48,491 nt of DNA, taken from NCBI RefSeq assembly GCF_000227135.1, contig NC_018242.1:445546-494036 (forward strand). Reading direction: 5' to 3'. The DNA comes from Leishmania donovani. Taxonomy: Eukaryota; Euglenozoa; Kinetoplastea; Trypanosomatida; Trypanosomatidae. Shown here piece by piece: positions 10,095 to 20,877 of the stretch. The number at the start of each line of letters is the position of its first letter. Position 1 is the first letter of the stretch. The position numbers and the translations under genes are program-made. The notes beneath the pieces are model-generated. The model did not search any database. It saw only the letters and a list, made by a program, of their open reading frames with translations, and was not told where the DNA came from.

Positions 10095-13000
10095 TCACAG
10101 GAGCTGCACCAACTGTGCACGCATCTCCATCTCCGCCGCGTACATCTCCTGCAAGTCTGCGAGCATCGTGAATCTCGTCGTGGGTTCTGCAGCGGAGCCC
10201 GAGAGGGCTGACGGTGCCCCACTCAGTCCTATGCCGCCCGCCGCGACGGCAACGCCGCTGCCGAAAGGGTCGTCGTCACCCGACCACCCGTCCTTGGCAA
10301 CATTTTTGGCAACGTCGGAGAGAGGTGTGGACGGTGGCGGCGCTGCTGCGGCCGTCGCAATGACGCCGCCGCCCGTGCGTGGAGGCGGGGACGGTTCGCG
10401 TGTCTCCTCTGCGGCTACGCCCACGTGAACGCCATCGTTGCTCCACCCCCATCCATCGCCTTTCACCCCCGCCATCGGTGGCGGCGAAGATGCTTCATGA
10501 ACTGTGTCTGCTGCTGCTGCTGCTCTGCCGACTCCCACCGCAGGTTGCACGCTGTGGATGCGAGCTCCGGGCCCCGTTTCCGCATCGTCATCGTCATCGC
10601 GCCATCCCCAGTCCTCCCTGTCGTTCACGGCAGCGGAGTCGGACTTCGCCTCTATCCCCACCCGCACCTTGACGCCTTCATATGTGTCTAGCGCCGCGGT
10701 GGCTGTTAAAGGAAGTGTGCCTGGCTCGCCCAATGGAGAAGGGACGCCGTGACGGCTACTGCTGCTGCTGCTGCTGGCGGATGACGACTCACTCCAGCCA
10801 GTGCGCGCGGCACGCAACGATGGAAAGCCTTGCGGTTGTGATCGCGGTGGTGCGTGTTCCGGCCGTGTTGCAGGTGACGGCGCTCCTTTGGGCTCTGAAA
10901 TCATCTCCGTGGCTGCCGCTTCGATTGCCGAGAGGATGTTGCGCACTGGGTTCGGCGCGGCCGGGTCGTCCGGGGAGGAGGCATGGCGCTGCTGCTGCTG
11001 TCCACGGAGCTGCTTCACCGACTGCTGCGGCGGCAGCAGTAGAGATGACGCTAGCGGTGCGACGTGAGCGGAGGCGGAGGAGACAGGCTCGACGAGAACG
11101 GCAGCGGCGGCGAACCCCTTCTTCTTTCGAGGCCGCCTTGCTGCCGCAGCCGCTGCTGTGGCGTCCTGCTGAGGACGTTCTTTCGGAGCTGGTGCCGCCG
11201 CCACCGACATCTCACCGCTAGCAGAGGCTTTCCGTAGAGGTGCGATGCTGCGGGAGGGCAGAGGCACCGTCGTAGCGGCGCACGACTCGTTTTCCTCAGC
11301 CTTCGACTCAGGAGGTTTAACCTCGACGGGTGATATGCCCTTATCCGAGTTGGAACTCCAGCCCCAGTCGTCGGCTTGCGCCTCACGGCTCCTCGCCGGG
11401 TCCGGCACGACGACGGGTGCTGGTGGAGCAGCCTCCTTGGCAATGCCGGCAACGACTGACAGCTGCCCAGCTGTGCTGCCTCTAGGTGCGTCTGACACCG
11501 CTGCTTGCCTGTCCGCAGCCCTTCCCCTGCCGCATGCGGGCGGAGGAGGGGCGACAGTGTCGCGCAGCGCCGTTTGCCAGTGCGAAAGGGTGCTGAAGAA
11601 ACCGCCGGCGCCGCTAATGGCCGACTGCACTGCGGCCTGTGCCAGGCCGCCGCCCCAACCCGGTACCACGTTCTCCTCGTCCTCTGAGTGCGTCGAGTGG
11701 GCCGCCAGCGAAGCACTGTGGGGTGGCACCTGCTGCTGGTGTTGCTCTGCCGCTACTGACGTGATTGCCGTGGCTCCCGCCCTCGCCGGCGTTGGTGCGA
11801 CTGCATCGCCTGCCTCTCGCAGGCCAACAGCGCTGCGTGGGGAGCGGAGGGCAACCACGGCAGCAGCGCCGCCGCCCCGCTCTTTGCGACCGCCTCGCCG
11901 AACGTGCTTCCGCGCTGCAGGACCGCTGTCCTCACCGACGACTCGTGCGCCGCCCCCACGGACGACTCTTGGGTGCGCCACTGCCGCGGCTGCGGTGGGG
12001 GGATCCGCCGACGGCTTCAACGGCGAGTCTACCGAGGAGGATGACGATGCACACGAGAGGGACGACATGCGGCTCCCCTGCCTCTGCACCGCGGGCAGCG
12101 ATTGGTTTTGGTGCCTGCTTGTCTCCTGCTGCTCTTCCTCTTGCATGCGTGCCCAGGCCGCCTCTTCTGCTTGCCAGTACGCTTCTTCCTCGGCCTCCGC
12201 GGCAAGCTTCGTAAGCTCCAGGTGCGCGCGAGCCGCAGCCACCGCTAGCTCATCTCGCGCGTCATCCTCGAGCGCCATGACGCCGGCACGGCCCTCCTCG
12301 TACAGGACCCGCACACACCGCTCTTGCCGCTCCGCATCGAGCAGGAGAGACCAGGCAGCGTAGCCGATGGCCTGCACCCCCATACGAGCGTCACGCTCCT
12401 CCTGCAGCAGCCGCCGTACCGCCAGCCGCTGCCGCTCTCCCCACTCACACCAGGAGCGGCGCAGCGCCTCGCGCGCCTCATCGAGGCGAAGCTGCTGCTC
12501 TCGATGGGCCAGCGCAAATATGAGGTCGTGCTGATCGAGCGCAAAGGCCACCAGCTCCTTCCGACGCTTTTCGGCCCGCAGTGCCACATACAGCTGGAGA
12601 AGACTGCCCTGAAAGGCGGGAGAGGCGAAGAGCAGCTTCTGCTCATGCAGGAGCTGCTCACTACACTGGCGTCGCTTGAAGGCCTCCTCTTTGCGGAGAA
12701 GGTGCAGCTCATCTGTGCCGCCTACCGCCAAGCCAAGGGTTCTGCTGCTGCCGTCGTCGCCAGAGATTATCGTTGGTGCTGCTAGCGGCTGGGGCGTGGG
12801 GAAAGGCAGTGGGGCTTCGGCCGCTGATGCTGAGGCGGGCCGCGCTTCCCCGCGCGAAAGAGACACCGCGAGCGAGGATGTCTGTGCACGTTGCTGCTGG
12901 CGCTGATGCGCAGCGCGAGGGGCCACGCTCGCGCCAAGGGTGCTGAAGAGGGAGGCGCGCAGAGCACTTCCGACGTCTAACCAGGTAGATCCGATGACCG

Positions 13001-16000
13001 CTGCTGCATCCGCAGCGCTGCTACCGGCGACCTTCGCGCCGGGACCGGTCGGCTGCACCGCAGAAACTGCCTGTTGTGGTGCTTCGTCGTCACTCGGCGT
13101 CGGCAGAGCCATGCGCACCAGCTGCTGGTGGTCCGCCGCCACGCACGCACTTAGACACTCGAGCATCACAACCCCTTTCCCGTTCACGTTGCGTGCCGCG
13201 GCCTCTTTACGCCACTGACGCCATCCAACATGCACATCGGACTCGAGGTAACTCCTTGACACTGGGGCGGTGCTGCCCGGCGAAGGTGTCGCCCCCTCGC
13301 CGCGGGGCGCCGTCAGGTACTCGCGCGCGAAGCTGTCCGTGATGATTTCCAACACCGCCTTTTTTCCAGAATCCTCCATGTTTTGGTAGAGCGGCGCCGC
13401 GACGCCGCGGATCCACTGCCGAAGAAGGCGCAGGATGGAGGCATCTGCACACATGACCGCGGAGGTCGTTGTTTGCTTGGCGGCTGGGCCGCGCTGTGTC
13501 GTTCCGTCCGCCGCGTCCTCCACGCCGTGCGTGTGCGCGTTGTTGTACAGAAGCACGTGAAGGACGTCGAGGACGAGCAGCAGCACGAGCGGTTGGAGGG
13601 CTGCGAAGGACATCGCCCGCACAAGAGCACCGGTGAGCGGCTCCACAGCGTCTGCCAGCGCGTTGATAAAGGCCTTCAGTTGCGCCTCGGAGGTGACGAG
13701 GCGCCAGCACGGCATCGGAAGACGGGGGAGGTGCGGGGCCGCCTCGGCAGCAGTACAACCTGGAGTGTCCTCGATGCCCGCCTCTGCTGCGTGCATAGCC
13801 GCTGACTCCTCTACGTAGCCGCTCATCCGAAGCTCTGCCAGGATGTAGCAGCGCAACTCGCGGCGAAGGACTTCGCACGCCACGAGTAGCCAGCCAACGG
13901 GCAGCGGCGGCGCAGCGGACGGCGACTGCCACAGCGGGAAATTACGGCTGCCTTCATCCTGTCCAGCACTCGTGTAACTCGTGGTGTGGCGCATGGCGAC
14001 GGCTGCCGCGGCTGCAACGTACGTGGCTGCAGGGGAGAGAAAAAAGGTGCGCAGCTCCAGCGTCGATTCGTTGCCGTCGCCGAAGGAAGCGGCGCTGCTG
14101 CTGCTGCTGCTACTGCTGCTGTCTCTGGGACTGCAGCCGGTGGAGGCGGCGAGTGACCTCGACGCTGATGGCTGTCCAGGCTCCTCGTCCCCATCCGCGC
14201 CGCGTTGAGCCGCGCTTTGTTTTACGCTGCGCAGCGCGACGCGCCGCTGCGCTGCTGCCAGGTTCCACGCCGTCGGCTGCAACGCCATCAGCTGCGCCAA
14301 GGTACTGAAGCGAACATCGCCGCACCGCGCGGGGGAGGTGCCCGGCGAGGCTGATGGAGGCACGCCGTACAGGTCGACGAGGCGCCGCAGCTGCCGACGC
14401 ACGCGCTCACACACTTCGCCGGCGCACAGCCGCTCCGGCGCACGCCCGTGACGGGGCCCCTCTGCTCCGTCCGGCGACGTGCCGCTCGCGCCCCACGTTA
14501 GCGGCTCGTTGTGCTGCGGGTAAGATGGGACTGGCGTTGGGGTACGGCTACTGTGGCCGTTGCTGCTCTCCAGCTCCTCTTCCACAGCGAGCTGCTCAAG
14601 AGCCGGCAGGGCGTACAGCAGGCAGGGCCTGAGCAGGGCAAAGGCCAAGTCGGCGGCGGCGGCGGCGGCCGTGGTGCTCAGCTGCTCGCCTTGCTGCTTC
14701 GCATGCGCCAGGGCAGTGAAGAGATGCTCGTACATGCCAACATCGGTGACCGCCCCTGAGTCGCACAGCAGGACGTTGGCCCAAATCTGCACCAGCCACG
14801 CGGCAACCGCGTCTCCCGTGGCGACACCTCCGCTGCGCATCGTTGACGTAGTCGCGCTCGGTTTCTCAGTACTGTGGTGATGCTGCTTCTGGGCGATCGT
14901 TCGCCAGCTCTGCAGAGCACGCGTGAAAGCCGCGTAGGAGTGAGCATACCCCTCTGCCGCCGCCTCCTTCCTTACCTGCTGCTGCAAGCCCATCGCCCGC
15001 GAGACCTGTGCGCGGAGTACACGTCCACTGCCCGCGCTTGCGTACACGAGGTGCAAGACGCGCATGACGTCTCCAATATGCGGTGCTGCGGGCGCAGCGG
15101 CGTGGCAGCAGCGCTCCTGATAGGCGAGCAGGGCACCTGCTGAACACAGCGGCGGCGCCTCCAACGGGAGAAGATGATGCCAGGCGATCAGATACTGCGA
15201 CACCCACGAACCGCCGACGGCACTGGCTGCCGCCACCGCTGTATCACCACCCACGGCCACCGCTGAATTCATCACCTTTGCCGTTCCCGCGTGCTCGCCC
15301 TGCTGGCGTGCACTCTGGTGGCCGAAATCTCGCTGTGGTCTGCTGTACACGAGGCGCATGGCGGCAAAGAGCTCCTCGGTGGCGGTCGCGTCCTCCTGAG
15401 TGAGGCACCGCAGCACACACACGCCGCGGTGAAGCGCCTGCAGATGAGCACCGTCTCGCAGCTTGGCACGCCGCAGCCACGGCGCATGCTGCTGCTCGTC
15501 GGCGATATCGATGCCCGGTGTCTTCTCCGGCTGTATCCCTGCTGCGGCCTCCGATGCCGCTGGTGGAAGCAGCTGCAGCGCTGCACAGAGACGGTGCGTC
15601 ACGTGGTACCACAAGTACACGGTGAGGAGCGGCGCGAGAAGCGTAAAAGGAAACGGAATCGGCACCGCCGTCGTCGCTTCTGCGGTCGCGAAGCCGTCGA
15701 GTTCGGGGGTGTTGAGCAGCGGGTAGACCGGTCGCCGATCTGTAGCGTCGGCCGCTTCTGTCCGTGCATGACTCGCCCCCTGCGCTTGCCCTCCGTCTTC
15801 ATAGCTGCCGGGTACTCCCCAGGTATCCAGTGCCGCGATGACAAGCCGCTCGTACGCCTCCGCAGTTTTCATGGTACCGGTCGTGGCCGGTGAGACCGTT
15901 GATGTGAACTTCATGGCAACGTCTACGATGTAGCACACGAACGTGAAGCCACCAGGCGGGGCGGCGTCGTGAGGGCGCCCCGATGCCCAGCCGGCACACA

Positions 16001-19000
16001 CGAGCGCGTGCAGGTCTGCTACCGTGAGCACACCGCGCACAACGAGCCGTTGCAGCCCGCGAAGCCTTCGACCGCGTATAGTCCTCGTGGAGGCGGAGCT
16101 CCTTTCCAGGTACGTGGCGGGAGAGACGTGTGCAAGGTGATGTACTACGCGATACAGCTCCTCTGGCTTCGCCAGGCGTAGCAGCGCGTACTCCATCGAC
16201 TCGCGCAGCTCCGCTGTGTCGGGCGTCGGCCACGGAGGCGCCGCGTCAGCGGTGGCCTCCTCGTCACTCGCCTCACTCCAACCACTGGCGACAGTGGCCA
16301 GTGCTACCTCCGGTGCCGTCTCTGGCTGCAGCAACACCCCTGAGGCCTCCAGGATGTCCTCGACTGTGAGTTCCAGCGGCAGCTGCCTGTTCCTAGAGGC
16401 GAAAAGAAGAAGCGCACGCCGTAGCCAGTCCAGGGGTCGCTGCGGCGATGACGTCGATGAGAATGCCGCTTCGATCCTCACTGGCTCACGTGCCGCTGCG
16501 CCAAGCTGCAGAAGCACTTGCATCGCTCGCCCCTCCACTGCAGCGGCCTGTTCCTGCACGACGGAGGCGGTGGTGGTGGTGGGCGACGGGGAGCGTGTGG
16601 CCTCTGCCGCAGTAGCGCCGGCGCCACTGCCGAGGAACCACCGCACCATCCACTGGCAGCACATCCACCCTAGCACGTCTCCTGCGCACCAGTCCAACGC
16701 CGCGAGGGTGCGTAGTACCAGCCGGAGAAAGACCGCCGCCGCTCGACGCATGTGGCGCACCTCCGTCTCCAGTTTGGCTGTGTCGTCGCCGTAGCTCGAC
16801 GCAAGGCGCGCTACCGTGAAGGTCTGTACCGCGCGCGCATAGAGGTAGAGACACGTCTGATGCTCCGCGGCGTCAGCGGCGGTGCTGCGCAGCACTTCCA
16901 TGAGCGCACCTGGCCACTGCGGCAAAGCCGGTCTCGCCTCATGCAGGACAGCGTAGGCCCAGAGCATCCGCATGGCCCGGTACGTGGCGGCGGCGACGCC
17001 GGCGTCGCTTGGCGGCGTGGTGGACGAATGGAGACGTCCCCGCACCTGTTCCGCAGCCACCCACTCCGCCACATGCGCCTCCCACTCCTGGTGCGAGCTC
17101 GCTGCTGTTCGCGGCTTCCACAAGGGCGGCCGAACAAGCGCGACAGCCCGCTCGGTGGCTGCTTGATCCTCTTCCTCGCTACTGTGACCCGCGGCGCCGT
17201 TGCAGCAGTACCACAGCATCGTGAGCTCGTGGGTGAGTTCGTTGAAGCAGGGGAAGCTGCGGACAACGGAAGCGGCGGTGGCCGTCGAGGAGGATGCGCA
17301 CGTATGCGACGCCACCGCTGTCACTGTTGCCATGGAGGAGGGCGAGGCGGATGTGACGGTGCCCTCCGCCTCGGCAGCGCTCTCGCCCACCATGAGGGCT
17401 GTGTGATGATCCTTCCCGTACGTGCCATCTGCGCTACCGCCCGCCGTCTCTGACAACCACTCCATCCAGCGACCCACATCAGCAATGTCCCAGGCGAGCA
17501 CGTCGCGATGGGCCGCCTGCGCCATCCCCTGCGTTGTGCTATCCTCGTCGCCCCATTCACCATCCATGATACCCGCAGCGCTCGTTGGCACCGACGGCAC
17601 TGACAGCACGAGCGGGTCCAGTCCGCGCCATAGAGTTCTGGTGGGTGGCACGTGGTGGACACGCACCCTCGAATTCTGCCCCTCTACCGCCTCCTCCGGT
17701 CTTCCAGAGCTCGCCAGCTGCGCCAAGGCATCATAAGACAGCGTCTCCGTGAGGTAAAGGCCTTGAGGCAGCGTGGCCGCCGGCGCCGCGACGACCCGTG
17801 CTGCGCCCGCTTGTTGCGCGGCACTGTCTCGGCTGCCGCGTGTGTGTATGCCGTCCACGATGAGCATGAGGAGGCTTGTATGCGCGGGGAGCGCCGTCAT
17901 GGACATTGGTGCCGCTCGCGATGCGATGGTGGCTGCCGGGCAAATACACTTGGTCAGGCCCCCTACTGCAAGCTCGTACACGGCACGCTCTGGTGACGGC
18001 AACAGCTGCTCGATGATCTCCTGCACCGATGAGTGCGAGGCCCGTCCTGGATGCTGCTGCCGCTGCTGATTCGCCTTTGCGTACGAGTCCAGCTCGGCAC
18101 TGGACACCCCCAGCACACCGTACGGAGTGTCGCCCCTGAAGCCCATGCAGAGGACGGCCGGCGGCGACGGCGCAGAGTTGGCGACCGGCGACGAAGCCGC
18201 AGCAGGCAAGGGCGGCGCTACTAAGGTACGGGCAGGGGCGCAACAACAGGGCAGCAACGCCACAAGGCTGCCGCACAGCTGTCCACCACGGAGCGGGTGT
18301 ACTGTGCGGGTATCCTCATCCTCCACAAAAGCCCAAAGAAGATCATGCGGGTCGAGCGACTGCTGCTGCTGAGAGGACGTCGACTGCGTGCGGTTCGCTC
18401 CACCAGCGCCGTCGCGTGCGTGTGCCCAGCCGGTACCACCGCCGCCGCGGTGGACGCCGTCCTCCGTTGATACCTTTTGCACACTTAAGCGAAGCAGCGG
18501 GAGCGTCACGGCGTGCCGTACTCGAACTTGCAGTGAGTGCGGGTCGTCTGCGGAGGCGCCGCTGCTACAGAGATCCGCCACACATGCCATCACGTCCCAC
18601 GCACGATGCTCCGGATCGGCATTGCCGGAGCTGCCGCCGCCTGTCGAGCTGCCGAGGAGGGCAAAGACGTAAACCAGGCGCATGAGTGGTGCTGCCGCAG
18701 CGGCAGCAGAGGTGTGGTGCGGAAGCCGCAGTGGGACTCCGGCGACGAGCAGCAGCACCGTCGAAGGCCTCGATGGGGGCGCCGAGGTAGTGCCGGCATG
18801 ACGAGGTGCCTGTGGGGAGGCGAACGGGCAAGGCAGTGATGCCGACGCCGCGACACGAATCCATGAACACGCACAAGACGCAGACCTCGCAGCAGCAGCA
18901 TCGCCGCTGCTCAGCACAAAACTGTCCATCAAGCTGTAGTGAGCGGCATCACGGAGCTGATCGTTTGGGGCTCCTCTCGAAGTGGCTGCTGGTCCTGTGG

Positions 19001-19565
19001 CCGCGCCCGCTGCATCCAGGGTCTCCGTGGCTACCAGGACGTGCCGGCTGCTCAAGAAGAGAACGCCGCCGATGCCTTGCAGTGTCGACTGCGCGAGTGA
19101 CGTTGTGCGATGGAAAAAGAAGCGAGCTCGCGCTGGCTGCTGTGCCTCCAGGTCCGCCTCGTCGTTGATGACGCCGCTTGATGAAGTCACTGCTGCCGCC
19201 GCGCCTGCTGCTTCAGACGACGGACACGGGCTTGGAATCCAGATGAACTCCCACGCGAATCCGCAGAGCCCGTCGTCGCTGCTGGGCCCCTCCGGATAAC
19301 CACCCGCCTGCTGCAGCGATAACGTCGCGGCGGTGCTGCCCTCGCCCTTGACATCCACGTGCAGAGAATAGTGCGCCTGCAGCGTGACAATGCACGTCTC
19401 GTGACGCGACGCATCGACGTAGCTCCAGCGGTGGCATGTGCGTGTCGTCACATGCTCCTCCGGCGCACTGGGCACCACCGACGGCGAAGTTGACGAGGCG
19501 GGCGCGTCTGCGTCGGTGGCGCTGCCAACGCCCAGCTTGTACGTGCGCTGCACTATGAGTGGCAT
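10095..19565 (-). CDS. giant 3156-residue protein of unknown function with coiled coil and acidic WGW motifs
   Basis: Uninterrupted frame. I set the start at ATG 19565 (MPLIVQRTYKLG); the frame stays open upstream but only with a GTG at 19679. The N-terminal 700 or so residues have beta-rich stretches broken by Ser/Ala/Gly inserts, possibly a diverged propeller. The middle (about 900-2200) is helical, solenoid-like. Residues about 2285-2480 form a charged coiled coil (LRAEKRRKEL, EREQQLRLDEAREALRR-like). The last 650 residues are disordered and hold DDWGWSSNSD (about 2733), EDWGWRDDDDD (about 2987), DGWGWSNDG (about 3042) and KDGWSGDDDPF (about 3093). Acidic Trp motifs like these bind the delta-COP homology domain in Dsl1- and SCYL1-type proteins, so a COPI or tethering role is possible; this is inference. 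No enzyme motif seen. Confidence 0.8.
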   Translation of the reverse strand: MPLIVQRTYKLGVGSATDADAPASSTSPSVVPSAPEEHVTTRTCHRWSYVDASRHETCIVTLQAHYSLHVDVKGEGSTAATLSLQQAGGYPEGPSSDDGLCGFAWEFIWIPSPCPSSEAAGAAAAVTSSSGVINDEADLEAQQPARARFFFHRTTSLAQSTLQGIGGVLFLSSRHVLVATETLDAAGAATGPAATSRGAPNDQLRDAAHYSLMDSFVLSSGDAAAARSASCACSWIRVAASASLPCPFASPQAPRHAGTTSAPPSRPSTVLLLVAGVPLRLPHHTSAAAAAAPLMRLVYVFALLGSSTGGGSSGNADPEHRAWDVMACVADLCSSGASADDPHSLQVRVRHAVTLPLLRLSVQKVSTEDGVHRGGGGTGWAHARDGAGGANRTQSTSSQQQQSLDPHDLLWAFVEDEDTRTVHPLRGGQLCGSLVALLPCCCAPARTLVAPPLPAAASSPVANSAPSPPAVLCMGFRGDTPYGVLGVSSAELDSYAKANQQRQQHPGRASHSSVQEIIEQLLPSPERAVYELAVGGLTKCICPAATIASRAAPMSMTALPAHTSLLMLIVDGIHTRGSRDSAAQQAGAARVVAAPAATLPQGLYLTETLSYDALAQLASSGRPEEAVEGQNSRVRVHHVPPTRTLWRGLDPLVLSVPSVPTSAAGIMDGEWGDEDSTTQGMAQAAHRDVLAWDIADVGRWMEWLSETAGGSADGTYGKDHHTALMVGESAAEAEGTVTSASPSSMATVTAVASHTCASSSTATAASVVRSFPCFNELTHELTMLWYCCNGAAGHSSEEEDQAATERAVALVRPPLWKPRTAASSHQEWEAHVAEWVAAEQVRGRLHSSTTPPSDAGVAAATYRAMRMLWAYAVLHEARPALPQWPGALMEVLRSTAADAAEHQTCLYLYARAVQTFTVARLASSYGDDTAKLETEVRHMRRAAAVFLRLVLRTLAALDWCAGDVLGWMCCQWMVRWFLGSGAGATAAEATRSPSPTTTTASVVQEQAAAVEGRAMQVLLQLGAAAREPVRIEAAFSSTSSPQRPLDWLRRALLLFASRNRQLPLELTVEDILEASGVLLQPETAPEVALATVASGWSEASDEEATADAAPPWPTPDTAELRESMEYALLRLAKPEELYRVVHHLAHVSPATYLERSSASTRTIRGRRLRGLQRLVVRGVLTVADLHALVCAGWASGRPHDAAPPGGFTFVCYIVDVAMKFTSTVSPATTGTMKTAEAYERLVIAALDTWGVPGSYEDGGQAQGASHARTEAADATDRRPVYPLLNTPELDGFATAEATTAVPIPFPFTLLAPLLTVYLWYHVTHRLCAALQLLPPAASEAAAGIQPEKTPGIDIADEQQHAPWLRRAKLRDGAHLQALHRGVCVLRCLTQEDATATEELFAAMRLVYSRPQRDFGHQSARQQGEHAGTAKVMNSAVAVGGDTAVAAASAVGGSWVSQYLIAWHHLLPLEAPPLCSAGALLAYQERCCHAAAPAAPHIGDVMRVLHLVYASAGSGRVLRAQVSRAMGLQQQVRKEAAAEGYAHSYAAFTRALQSWRTIAQKQHHHSTEKPSATTSTMRSGGVATGDAVAAWLVQIWANVLLCDSGAVTDVGMYEHLFTALAHAKQQGEQLSTTAAAAAADLAFALLRPCLLYALPALEQLAVEEELESSNGHSSRTPTPVPSYPQHNEPLTWGASGTSPDGAEGPRHGRAPERLCAGEVCERVRRQLRRLVDLYGVPPSASPGTSPARCGDVRFSTLAQLMALQPTAWNLAAAQRRVALRSVKQSAAQRGADGDEEPGQPSASRSLAASTGCSPRDSSSSSSSSSAASFGDGNESTLELRTFFLSPAATYVAAAAAVAMRHTTSYTSAGQDEGSRNFPLWQSPSAAPPLPVGWLLVACEVLRRELRCYILAELRMSGYVEESAAMHAAEAGIEDTPGCTAAEAAPHLPRLPMPCWRLVTSEAQLKAFINALADAVEPLTGALVRAMSFAALQPLVLLLVLDVLHVLLYNNAHTHGVEDAADGTTQRGPAAKQTTTSAVMCADASILRLLRQWIRGVAAPLYQNMEDSGKKAVLEIITDSFAREYLTAPRGEGATPSPGSTAPVSRSYLESDVHVGWRQWRKEAAARNVNGKGVVMLECLSACVAADHQQLVRMALPTPSDDEAPQQAVSAVQPTGPGAKVAGSSAADAAAVIGSTWLDVGSALRASLFSTLGASVAPRAAHQRQQQRAQTSSLAVSLSRGEARPASASAAEAPLPFPTPQPLAAPTIISGDDGSSRTLGLAVGGTDELHLLRKEEAFKRRQCSEQLLHEQKLLFASPAFQGSLLQLYVALRAEKRRKELVAFALDQHDLIFALAHREQQLRLDEAREALRRSWCEWGERQRLAVRRLLQEERDARMGVQAIGYAAWSLLLDAERQERCVRVLYEEGRAGVMALEDDARDELAVAAARAHLELTKLAAEAEEEAYWQAEEAAWARMQEEEQQETSRHQNQSLPAVQRQGSRMSSLSCASSSSSVDSPLKPSADPPTAAAAVAHPRVVRGGGARVVGEDSGPAARKHVRRGGRKERGGGAAAVVALRSPRSAVGLREAGDAVAPTPARAGATAITSVAAEQHQQQVPPHSASLAAHSTHSEDEENVVPGWGGGLAQAAVQSAISGAGGFFSTLSHWQTALRDTVAPPPPACGRGRAADRQAAVSDAPRGSTAGQLSVVAGIAKEAAPPAPVVVPDPARSREAQADDWGWSSNSDKGISPVEVKPPESKAEENESCAATTVPLPSRSIAPLRKASASGEMSVAAAPAPKERPQQDATAAAAAARRPRKKKGFAAAAVLVEPVSSASAHVAPLASSLLLPPQQSVKQLRGQQQQRHASSPDDPAAPNPVRNILSAIEAAATEMISEPKGAPSPATRPEHAPPRSQPQGFPSLRAARTGWSESSSASSSSSSSRHGVPSPLGEPGTLPLTATAALDTYEGVKVRVGIEAKSDSAAVNDREDWGWRDDDDDAETGPGARIHSVQPAVGVGRAAAAADTVHEASSPPPMAGVKGDGWGWSNDGVHVGVAAEETREPSPPPRTGGGVIATAAAAPPPSTPLSDVAKNVAKDGWSGDDDPFGSGVAVAAGGIGLSGAPSALSGSAAEPTTRFTMLADLQEMYAAEMEMRAQLVQLL

Positions 19566-20877
19566 GCCGTTGGCGGCGTCGGGCGGTTTTGGATGCGGAG
19601 CCTTGTGGAATGGGCTCAGAAAACTGCGACCAAACGTGTGCGATGTGCGCGCGCAGTGACTGCCGAGCAGCTGCCCCACCGTCCACGACGATAGGCTCCA
19701 CCCACGTCGATGCCGCCCTGCGAGTTGTGACTGGGTAAGCAGAGATCAGCAGGGCGCTTGCGTGCGTGCGCTCAAGGCAAGGGAGAAAGCAAGAAGACAA
19801 GACAGGCGCACACGTACGCACGTCTGCGCGTCCCCTTCCTGCAATCCGCCGGCGCGCCAGGAGACGTACACGAACGCAGCACGGGCACACGCGCACATGA
19901 GCACCACCATACAGGAGCGCGCCACGTACAGAGAGAGAAGGAGGGAGAGGGAGAGCACGGCAGCCCGAGAAGGTGCACGTTGGGACAGGAGAGGTTGACG
20001 AGAGGCAAAGGGCTGGCGTGCTGCGCGCGCGTTCATGGGCGTGCGCCTCACCACGCCGGCTTCGCCCGCTTTTCATTATGATGCTGGATCGCGACCGAGC
20101 ACTCGAACACGCTGCTCTACCTCACTGCACAGGAGAGAGGGAGGGGGGAGGGTGTGACGGAGTCACGCAAGCGCCGCCCCTCCCCCATATCGATCCGGGA
20201 TCGCAGCGATAACCGCCTTTGCACCGGGTGCGTGTCTGGCGCACACGCATCGACTCGGGTCGAACACGCTGTGGCGACAACGGCTTCCATGATTGTGCTC
20301 ACTATGGGGAGAAAAGAAATACGAACCGAGAAAGCAACGAACAGTCCTGCTTATCGTCACCACCAAAGAACAGGAAGGGGGTGGGGTTGGGGGGGGGGTG
20401 GCAGAATGGGGCATACGCCGTGCGCTTACTGCGCAGATGCTATACCAACGTACACCCACACCCACACACCCACACGGGCGGGCAGACAGAGAGCACAACA
20501 CCGTTGCTCAACGATTAAACGATGATGTGAACTGCGATCAGCATCTCTCCAGCCCCACACGCCACCCAACCCACACACGCACGTCCATTGCGGACGCCTA
20601 TGCCGGGCCCACTGCATGAGAATCAACGAGAAGGCAATACACACACACACACGCACACGAGAAAAACAAAGCCGCCAATGCACATGTGCATCTGCGTGGG
20701 CGCAAGAGGTAGTATAGGCGAGGCGCCGAGCACTCCCGGCACTGCGCACTACCCGAGAACAACAACGAAAAGGCGTCCGAAAAAAAAGAGAAGTGATGAG
20801 GGCGAGAAGTGTGGGAGGAACACGCCGAACAGGGCAGGATGCGCCGCGTGTGTGCTTGCGGCCTTCTGCTCGGTCCT
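19566..20877. other. intergenic region, no gene seen
   Basis: About 1.3 kb. A polypyrimidine tract on the coding strand at about 19773-19805 followed by AG at 19771-19772 is a candidate splice acceptor for the giant gene, giving a 5' UTR of about 205 bases to ATG 19565 with no earlier ATG seen between 19771 and 19680. CA-rich and G-rich tracts lie at 20380-20400, 20452-20480 and 20640-20660. Confidence 0.5.

Noticed and set aside
9623..10222. Minus-strand open frame of 199 codons between TFIIB and the giant gene
   Set aside because: Overlaps the end of the giant gene in another frame and is Arg/Cys-rich as UTR translations are here.
19566..19679. 38-residue N-terminal extension of the giant protein starting at 19679
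   Set aside because: The codon at 19679 is GTG, not ATG; the first ATG in frame is 19565, and the extension has non-coding composition.
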